From the NCBI RefSeq assembly GCF_014268595.2, contig NZ_CP077091.1, positions 4,508,001 through 4,572,000 of the forward strand: DNA of 64,000 nt, written 5' to 3'. The notes beneath the pieces were generated by a model. It was given only the letters and a program-made list of their open reading frames with translations. It was not told the DNA's origin and ran no database searches. The DNA comes from Pseudomonas hamedanensis (lineage in GTDB: Bacteria > Pseudomonadota > Gammaproteobacteria > Pseudomonadales > Pseudomonadaceae). Shown piece by piece: positions 58,509 to 64,000 of this stretch (position 1 is its first letter; each line of letters opens with the position of its first letter). Both the position numbers and the translations under genes were made by a program.

Positions 58509-59561
58509 ATGCCTCAACCGCGTCCCTACAAAGTTGCACTCAACGGCTACGGCCGCATTGGTCGTTGCGTCTTGCGGGCATTGTTCGAGCGAGGCGAAAA
58601 GGCCGGGTTTGAAATTGTCGCGATCAATGATCTGGCCGACATGGCCAGCATCGAATACCTGACACGCTTCGACTCCACTCACGGTCGCTTCCCTGGCGAG
58701 GTGCGTGTAGAGGGCGATTGTCTGCATATCAATGGCGATTGCGTGAAGGTTCTGCGCAGTGCCACCCCCGAAGGCATCGATTGGGCGTCGCTGGGCGTCG
58801 ATCTGGTGCTTGAATGCTCCGGTGCCTATAACACCCGCGAAGACGGTCAGCGCTTTCTCGATGCAGGCGCGCCGCGGGTGCTGTTCTCGCAGCCGATGGC
58901 CAGCGAAGCGGATGTCGACGCCACCATCGTCTACGGCGTCAATCAGGACTGCCTGACCGGCGACGAGCTGCTGGTGTCCAACGCGTCCTGCACCACCAAC
59001 TGTGGCGTGCCGCTGTTGCGCTTGCTGGACAAGGCGATCGGCCTGGATTACGTATCGATCACTACCATCCATTCGGCAATGAATGACCAACCGGTGATCG
59101 ACGCCTATCATCACGAAGACCTGCGCCGCACCCGTTCGGCGTTTCAGTCGGTGATCCCGGTGTCCACCGGTCTGGCGCGCGGAATCGAGCGCCTGCTGCC
59201 GGAACTTGCCGGGCGAATTCAGGCCAAAGCCGTGCGCGTGCCGACCGTCAACGTGTCCTGCCTCGACATCACGATGCAGACCGCCACAGCGACGGACGCC
59301 AACGAGGTCAACCGGATCCTGCGCGAAGCCGCTAGCAACGGCCCGCTCAAAGGCCTGCTGGCCTACACCGAGTTGCCGCACGCCAGCTGTGATTTTAATC
59401 ATGACCCACATTCGGCCATCGTCGATGCCAGTCAGACCCGCGTTTCCGGCCCACGGCTGGTGAACATCCTGGCCTGGTTCGACAACGAATGGGGTTTTGC
59501 CAACCGAATGCTGGACGTTGCAGACCACTATCTGCAAACAGCAACTTCAAAAAAACCGTAG
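58509..59561 (+). CDS. epd: D-erythrose-4-phosphate dehydrogenase
   Basis: A 350-residue member of the glyceraldehyde-3-phosphate dehydrogenase family. The NAD fold starts at VALNGYGRIGRCVLRALFER. The nucleophile is Cys161 in SNASCTTNCGVPLL, and the C-terminal DNEWGFANRML is conserved. Epd oxidises erythrose 4-phosphate toward pyridoxal phosphate synthesis. Its place between tktA and pgk supports Epd over GapA; activity on GAP cannot be excluded. pgk starts 12 bases after it ends. Confidence 0.93.
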   Translation: MPQPRPYKVALNGYGRIGRCVLRALFERGEKAGFEIVAINDLADMASIEYLTRFDSTHGRFPGEVRVEGDCLHINGDCVKVLRSATPEGIDWASLGVDLVLECSGAYNTREDGQRFLDAGAPRVLFSQPMASEADVDATIVYGVNQDCLTGDELLVSNASCTTNCGVPLLRLLDKAIGLDYVSITTIHSAMNDQPVIDAYHHEDLRRTRSAFQSVIPVSTGLARGIERLLPELAGRIQAKAVRVPTVNVSCLDITMQTATATDANEVNRILREAASNGPLKGLLAYTELPHASCDFNHDPHSAIVDASQTRVSGPRLVNILAWFDNEWGFANRMLDVADHYLQTATSKKP

Positions 59562-59573
59562 GAAGTGCGACCC

Positions 59574-60737
59574 ATGACCGTGTTGAAGATGTCCGACCTC
59601 GATCTGCAAGGTAAGCGCGTATTGATCCGCGAAGACCTCAACGTCCCCGTCAAGGACGGAGTTGTCACCAGCGACGCGCGAATCCTGGCTTCGCTGCCGA
59701 CCATCAAGCTGGCGTTGGAAAAAGGTGCGGCCGTGATGGTTTGCTCGCACCTTGGCCGTCCGACCGAAGGCGAGTTCTCGGCCGAGAACAGCCTCAAGCC
59801 TGTCGCCGACTACCTGAGCAAGGCCCTGGGCCGCGAAGTGCCGCTGGTGGCCGACTACCTGGGCGGCGTCGACGTCAAGGCCGGCGAGATCGTGCTGTTC
59901 GAAAACGTGCGCTTCAACAAAGGCGAGAAAAAGAACGCCGACGAACTGGCCCAGCAATACGCGGCCCTGTGCGACGTGTTCGTGATGGACGCCTTCGGCA
60001 CTGCTCACCGCGCCGAAGGTTCGACGCATGGTGTCGCCAAGTTCGCCAAAGTTGCTGCCGCTGGCCCGCTGCTGGCCGCTGAACTGGAAGCCTTGGGCAA
60101 AGCCCTTGGCGCACCGGCCAAGCCAATGGCGGCCATCGTTGCCGGTTCCAAGGTGTCGACCAAGCTCGACGTGCTGAACAGCCTGAGCCAGATCTGCGAC
60201 CAACTGATCGTCGGCGGCGGCATCGCCAACACCTTCCTCGCTGCCGCCGGTCATCCGGTCGGCAAATCGCTGTACGAACCGGACCTGCTCGACACTGCAC
60301 GTGAAATCGCGGCCAAAGTCAGCGTGCCTTTGCCGGTTGACGTGGTGGTCGCCAAGGAATTTGCCGAAAGCGCCGAAGCCACCGTCAAGCTGATCGCCGA
60401 CGTTGCGGCGGACGACATGATTCTGGACATCGGTCCGCAAACCGCGGCCAATTTCGCCGAACTGCTGAAATCGTCGAAGACTATTCTGTGGAACGGCCCG
60501 GTCGGCGTATTTGAATTCGACCAGTTCGGCAACGGCACCAAAGTGCTGGCCCAGGCCATCGCCGAAAGCTCGGCGTTTTCCATTGCCGGCGGTGGCGATA
60601 CGCTGGCGGCCATCGATAAATATGGCGTGTCCGAGCAAATCTCCTACATTTCCACCGGTGGTGGCGCGTTCCTCGAATTCGTCGAGGGCAAGGTGCTGCC
60701 AGCGGTTGAAGTGCTGGAAAGCCGGGCCAAGGCCTGA
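59574..60737 (+). CDS. pgk: Phosphoglycerate kinase
   Basis: A 387-residue glycolytic and gluconeogenic kinase. It opens [20 protein letters not shown] with DLNVPVKDG, then [47 protein letters not shown] and the C-terminal GGGDTLAAI and [10 protein letters not shown] motifs. The chosen ATG is close after TAGGAAG. It probably forms an operon with epd, and a small lipoprotein gene follows 34 bases later. Confidence 0.97.
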   Translation: MTVLKMSDLDLQGKRVLIREDLNVPVKDGVVTSDARILASLPTIKLALEKGAAVMVCSHLGRPTEGEFSAENSLKPVADYLSKALGREVPLVADYLGGVDVKAGEIVLFENVRFNKGEKKNADELAQQYAALCDVFVMDAFGTAHRAEGSTHGVAKFAKVAAAGPLLAAELEALGKALGAPAKPMAAIVAGSKVSTKLDVLNSLSQICDQLIVGGGIANTFLAAAGHPVGKSLYEPDLLDTAREIAAKVSVPLPVDVVVAKEFAESAEATVKLIADVAADDMILDIGPQTAANFAELLKSSKTILWNGPVGVFEFDQFGNGTKVLAQAIAESSAFSIAGGGDTLAAIDKYGVSEQISYISTGGGAFLEFVEGKVLPAVEVLESRAKA

Positions 60738-60771
60738 GGCCGCCCGTTTGGCCAGGCAAAGGAGTGTTCAC

Positions 60772-60993
60772 ATGGTCAAGTCGTTAGCACTGTTGTTGCT
60801 GACCGGTACGCTGGCGGCCTGCGGGAGTAACCCGAAGGCCGAAGCCACACCTGCACCGAGTGAGGCGCAGAAAGGCTGTTACCAGGCCGACTGGCAGGCC
60901 GAAACCAACCCGGTGCTGAACAAGCGCTCGGGGCCGGACGGCCTGGACAAATACGAGACGCAAACCCCGGTCAAGGAACATGGTTGTCCTTGA
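60772..60993 (+). CDS. Small putative lipoprotein downstream of pgk
   Basis: A 73-residue protein with a lipoprotein signal (MVKSLALLLLTGTLAAC, acceptor Cys17). The mature part has two Cys (36 and 72) that could form a disulfide around a polar core. No family is recognised. The ATG follows AAAGGAG at a normal distance, and the gene sits between pgk and an MliC-type gene on the same strand, so it is likely expressed. Function unknown. Confidence 0.75.
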   Translation: MVKSLALLLLTGTLAACGSNPKAEATPAPSEAQKGCYQADWQAETNPVLNKRSGPDGLDKYETQTPVKEHGCP

Positions 60994-61050
60994 CGGGTCT
61001 GACTCTTTAACTCAGGGCTGGCGGCGTGCGCTGTCAGTCGAGGAACACGG

Positions 61051-61383
61051 ATGAAAGGCTTGATCGCCGTTGCGGCGTTGGCATTGTTGGGCGGTTGCGC
61101 GCAATTGAACCTGTTTCAGTCGTCGGCCCCGGCGGACAACTGGACGACCTGGACCTGCGACAGCCAGGCCAAGGTGTTGTGGCGTTACGCCGATGCCGGC
61201 CAGAAAGAAGTCGACGTTCGCCTCGGCGGCGGCGATCAGGTCTATCGCTTGAAAGAAGAGCCGGGCGCCTCGGGCACGCTGTACAGCGACGGCATGCTGG
61301 CGTTTCACGTCAAGGGTGACGAAGGCCTGGTGTACTGGGTCGCCACCAATGACCTGATTGGCCGCGGTTGCAAAGCCGAATAA
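61051..61383 (+). CDS. MliC-family lysozyme inhibitor lipoprotein
   Basis: A 110-residue protein with lipobox LGGC (Cys16). A short beta-rich domain of the MliC kind follows (WTCDSQAKVLWRYADAG, YRLKEEPGASGTLYSDGMLA and a C-terminal GRGC). MliC proteins block c-type lysozyme from the outer membrane or periplasm. The conserved Cys pair (in WTC and GRGC) is present. It is encoded between pgk and fba, far from cell-wall genes. Confidence 0.8.
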   Translation: MKGLIAVAALALLGGCAQLNLFQSSAPADNWTTWTCDSQAKVLWRYADAGQKEVDVRLGGGDQVYRLKEEPGASGTLYSDGMLAFHVKGDEGLVYWVATNDLIGRGCKAE

Positions 61384-61403
61384 TTGCGACACCGCAGGCC
61401 TAA

Positions 61404-61492
61404 TGTAGGAGTGAGCCTGCTCGCGATAGCGGTATGACAGTCGCTGCAATATTGACTGCAAGATAGCTATCGCGAGCAGGCTCACTCCTACA
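61404..61492. repeat. REP pair between mliC-like gene and fba
   Basis: TGTAGGAGTGAGCCTGCTCG and CGAGCAGGCTCACTCCTACA face each other across about 45 bases. Confidence 0.9.
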
Positions 61493-61635
61493 GGGGATCT
61501 GTGCAGTTCTGAAGAATTTGCTTCATCGAATCACCAGACCGGGCCTCAACCCCCGATCTGCATTAACTTGAATAGCCGCCGCCGCTCCGGCAGGCTGGCA
61601 CGATCAACGACCCTCAACCGGGAGAGACACACACA

Positions 61636-62700
61636 ATGGCACTTATCAGCATGCGCCAGATGCTGGACCACGCAGCCGAGTTCGGCTATGGCGTTCCAGC
61701 CTTCAACGTCAACAACCTTGAGCAGATGCGCGCCATCATGGAAGCCGCTGACAAGACTGACTCCCCGGTGATCGTCCAGGCTTCGGCCGGCGCCCGCAAA
61801 TACGCCGGCGCGCCTTTCCTGCGTCACCTGATCTTGGCGGCGATCGAAGAATTCCCGCACATCCCTGTGTGCATGCACCAGGACCACGGTACCAGCCCTG
61901 ACGTCTGCCAGCGCTCGATCCAGCTGGGCTTCAGTTCGGTGATGATGGACGGCTCGCTCGGCGAAGACGGCAAGACCCCGACCGATTACGACTACAACGT
62001 CCGCGTCACCCAACAAACCGTCGCCATGGCCCACGCCTGCGGCGTATCGGTAGAAGGCGAGCTGGGCTGCCTGGGTTCGCTGGAAACCGGCATGGCCGGT
62101 GAAGAAGACGGCATCGGCGCCGAAGGCGTTCTGGATCACAGCCAGATGCTGACCGACCCGGAAGAAGCCGCTGACTTCGTCAAGCGCACCCAGGTCGACG
62201 CCCTGGCCATCGCCATCGGCACCAGCCACGGCGCCTACAAGTTCACCAAGCCACCGACCGGCGACGTGCTGGCGATCGACCGCATCAAGGAAATCCACAA
62301 GCGCATTCCGAACACCCACCTGGTAATGCACGGTTCGTCCTCGGTGCCACAAGAGTGGCTGGCGATCATCAACCAGTACGGCGGCGACATCAAAGAAACC
62401 TACGGCGTACCGGTTGAAGAAATCGTCGAAGGCATCAAGCACGGCGTGCGCAAGGTCAACATCGACACCGACCTGCGCCTGGCCTCCACCGGTGCGATGC
62501 GTCGCCTGATGGCCACCAACCCGAGCGAATTCGACCCACGTAAATTCTTCGGCGCGACCGTGACTGCAATGCGTGATGTGTGTATCGCTCGTTATGAAGC
62601 GTTTGGTACTGCCGGCAATGCTTCGAAGATCAAACCGATCTCGCTGGAAGCGATGTATCAGCGTTATTTGAAGGGTGAGTTGAACGCGAAGGTTAACTGA
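61636..62700 (+). CDS. fba: Fructose-bisphosphate aldolase, class II
   Basis: A 354-residue metal-dependent aldolase of the subtype common in pseudomonads and in Calvin-cycle operons. [20 protein letters not shown] opens it. [15 protein letters not shown] holds zinc-binding His, and [14 protein letters not shown] and [12 protein letters not shown] follow. Acts in glycolysis and gluconeogenesis in the cytoplasm. GGGAGAGACAC lies before the ATG. A strong terminator follows. Confidence 0.96.
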   Translation: MALISMRQMLDHAAEFGYGVPAFNVNNLEQMRAIMEAADKTDSPVIVQASAGARKYAGAPFLRHLILAAIEEFPHIPVCMHQDHGTSPDVCQRSIQLGFSSVMMDGSLGEDGKTPTDYDYNVRVTQQTVAMAHACGVSVEGELGCLGSLETGMAGEEDGIGAEGVLDHSQMLTDPEEAADFVKRTQVDALAIAIGTSHGAYKFTKPPTGDVLAIDRIKEIHKRIPNTHLVMHGSSSVPQEWLAIINQYGGDIKETYGVPVEEIVEGIKHGVRKVNIDTDLRLASTGAMRRLMATNPSEFDPRKFFGATVTAMRDVCIARYEAFGTAGNASKIKPISLEAMYQRYLKGELNAKVN

Positions 62701-62727
62701 GCCTGAGTGTTGAGCTGATTTAAAAGA

Positions 62728-62751
62728 AACCCGCCGAGAGGCGGGTTTTTT
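62728..62751 (+). terminator. Intrinsic terminator of fba
   Basis: AACCCGCC-GAGA-GGCGGGTT with a following T run; the stem has eight pairs and a GAGA loop. Confidence 0.92.
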
Positions 62752-62801
62752 GTGGATGACTCGTTCGCTAAAATAGAGGGCATGAGTTTATGGGGTTTAA
62801 A

Positions 62802-63002
62802 TTATGCAACATTATACGAATATACGGCTGACCATCTTGTATTGTCAGCGACACCATTTACCAAGGCTGTTGCAACAACTTTTTGTAACCCTTTTTCCGG
62901 GAAGCTAATTGTAAAGCCAAAATTTCCGTCTCCGTAAGACTCTCCTGATCCCAGTTGAGTCGCGCCGTTTGGAGATAGCGTGACGTAAATCCTGCTGTTA
63001 GG
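62802..63002 (-). pseudogene. C-terminal fragment of a lost beta-rich protein, cut by a RAYT element
   Basis: Sixty-six codons and a TAA without any start codon. The reading is clearly protein-like: RIYVTLSPNGATQLGSGESY, then GDGNFGFTISFPEKGLQKVV and ending TRWSAVYSYNVA. It resembles an Ig-like or carbohydrate-binding beta-sandwich end. GC is much lower than in the flanks. The frame is closed by a stop 15 bases upstream, and similarity ends exactly where the repeat GGGGACAGATTTATT begins. The family is not recognised. Confidence 0.6.
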
Positions 63003-63022
63003 AAAAAGGGGACAGATTTATT
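63003..63022. repeat. RAYT-associated end repeat, left copy
   Basis: AAAAAGGGGACAGATTTATT; its inverse with one change lies at 63977-63996, and a diverged copy at 63819-63839. It marks the edge of the truncated fragment. Confidence 0.75.
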
Positions 63023-63065
63023 AACTCATCCCTATTGCCCCTTCGATTTTGTGTAAGCGTCCGCA

Positions 63066-63755
63066 CTATTTCGCAGGTCGCCCTCTAGAGCGCCGTGAAA
63101 TCCGCATTCCCGTGATGTTTTCAATTTGGTCTGTGAAGCGTGGACTTCCCGTCAATTGCCCTCGTTGCAACGCCCCTCTTATCAACTGCAGTTCGGAGGG
63201 TGGCGCAGCTTGATCCATGAACGCTATGTAACGATCCACGCGGGTTGAATGGTCCAAGCCAAGTCCTTTGAAGCCAGGGCCTTCATCCAGCCAAGTGTTC
63301 TCTGCAGTCTCTTTGAGCCTCAAGGAATAGCTCGACCAAGGGTAATCCTGTGCCCGAGCAATCATTTGAGCTCGCACCGGGTTGAGTTCGATATATCGGC
63401 TACAGGCCAGCAAATAGGTGTCTGTTTCGACGACACTGGATTTGTACCGACTTTCCCACAGAGTGCCCGAACGTCCTTCGAGCTTGTTGCGATAACGCGT
63501 CATGCGGCCCGCCAAGCCTTTCATTAGCTGCCCGAGTGTAGATGCGTCTTCTCTTGGAGCGAGTAGTAAATGGACATGATTGGTCATTAGGCAGAAGGCA
63601 TAGACCTTCACCTCGAAATGGTGTTTAAGTTCTTTTAAATCGCTGAGATAGCGCCGGAAGTCCTCTGGCTCGGCAAATACGACTTGCTTGTTGTGGCCTC
63701 GCTGTACGATATGATGCGGATAATTAGGTAATACAATTCGTGCCATTCTTGGCAT
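63066..63755 (-). mobile_element. REP-associated tyrosine transposase (RAYT, TnpA_REP family)
   Basis: A 229-residue Y1-type transposase. MARIVLPNYPHHIVQRGHN is the usual start, and TNHVHLLLAP holds the metal-binding HUH-like His pair (His60, His62). RSGTLWESRYKSSVVETDTYL and CSRYIELNPVRAQM follow; Tyr121 is the candidate nucleophile. RAYTs act on single-stranded DNA and are credited with spreading REP sequences. The ATG follows a perfect AGGAGG. The gene is complete and flanked by GGGGACAG-type ends, with a REP pair on its upstream side. Confidence 0.92.
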
Positions 63756-63818
63756 GTAGCCTCCTACGTCCTTGTAGCGATAAGGCAAGTGTAGCAGCGG
63801 AGAAGGGCAGGTGATTTC

Positions 63819-63839
63819 AATAGTTCTGCCCCCTTTTTT
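63819..63839. repeat. RAYT-associated end repeat, diverged inner copy
   Basis: AATAGTTCTGCCCCCTTTTTT is an inverted and diverged form of the left end, just upstream of the transposase gene. Confidence 0.6.
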
Positions 63840-63863
63840 CACCTTTTTCAGTGACAAAATACC

Positions 63864-63958
63864 TGTGGCGAGGGAGCTTGCTCCTGCTGGGGCGCGAAGC
63901 GGCCCTAAAAAAGCGGGGCCTACTACGTGTTCGAGCGGGAGTACGCTCCCTCGTCACA
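63864..63958. repeat. REP pair beside the transposase gene
   Basis: TGTGGCGAGGGAGCTTGCTC faces GAGTACGCTCCCTCGTCACA across about 55 bases, related to 39230-39323 but with changes in the right arm. A likely substrate of the RAYT. Confidence 0.8.
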
Positions 63959-63976
63959 GGGGAAGGCGGGGATCTA

Positions 63977-63996
63977 AATAGATCTGTCCCCTTTTT
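63977..63996. repeat. RAYT-associated end repeat, right copy
   Basis: AATAGATCTGTCCCCTTTTT is the inverse of the left copy at 63003-63022 with one change, four bases before the window edge. Confidence 0.75.
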
Positions 63997-64000
63997 GGTC

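Noticed and set aside
62752..62937. 61-codon plus-strand frame after the fba terminator
   Set aside because: It starts with a GTG inside the terminator tail, has no ribosome site, and the minus strand of the same bases reads as a convincing protein fragment.

Overview
The window is chromosomal DNA of a fluorescent pseudomonad (Pseudomonas fluorescens group). The evidence is the gene order, which follows the P. aeruginosa pilT - pyrC'/pyrB/pyrR - ruvX - algH - tonB3 - gshB - pilGHIJ-chpA - bioA - rhlE - metF - ahcY - metK - tkt - epd - pgk - fba backbone. High-GC codon use and dense intergenic palindromes of the REP type (motifs such as GAGCCTGCTCGCGA and GAGGGGATTTATCCCC) point the same way. 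No rRNA, tRNA or CRISPR array was seen.

Layout. 1-8000: end of pilT, a secreted NlpC/P60 peptidase, a TM2 protein, and leftward pyrR-pyrB-pyrC' (with a catalytically dead dihydroorotase), algH-ruvX and gshB/tonB3. 8000-18100: the Pil-Chp chemosensory operon pilG-pilH-pilI-pilJ-chpA-chpC, with no pilK or chpB. 18100-19000: a long structured-looking leader before a DUF6124 gene. 19100-27400: the complete malonate decarboxylation and uptake cluster mdcABCDEGH-madLM, with mdcR convergent at its end. 27600-37100: hemolysin III-like protein, rsmE, bioA, a secreted amine-oxidase-like flavoprotein with a histone-like tail, a small lower-GC islet (tiny lipoprotein, single-domain B-lectin, ORF remnant), cytochrome b561-YceI and rhlE. 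37300-41500: a periplasmic solute-binding protein, metF, ahcY behind an SAH riboswitch, and a YciA-type thioesterase. 41600-49500: transporters (FNT, DAACS, CPA1, MFS, EamA) with a VOC protein, a LysR regulator and a MAPEG protein. 49500-53700: mltA, a lipoprotein cytochrome c', DUF1090 and ligB. 53900-62700: sahR-metK, then the central carbon genes tktA, epd, pgk and fba, with two small lipoproteins (one an MliC-type lysozyme inhibitor) between pgk and fba. 62700-64000: a REP-associated tyrosine transposase (RAYT) element whose left edge coincides with the truncation of an unrelated gene.

Functional themes. The S-adenosylmethionine/methionine cycle is represented by metF, ahcY and metK under two visible controls that probably both sense S-adenosylhomocysteine: a riboswitch at ahcY and an ArsR-methyltransferase regulator (SahR type) with a perfect operator at sahR-metK. 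The malonate cluster contains every gene needed for uptake, cofactor synthesis and decarboxylation, and carries a T-N11-A palindrome upstream where MdcR would be expected to bind. Type IV pilus control is represented by pilT, tonB3 and Pil-Chp.

The most unusual observations are the paired-arm leader of the DUF6124 gene, the RAYT insertion junction, the near-leaderless sahR promoter, the solitary B-lectin in its islet, and the lysine/alanine/proline-rich tail on a secreted flavoprotein.
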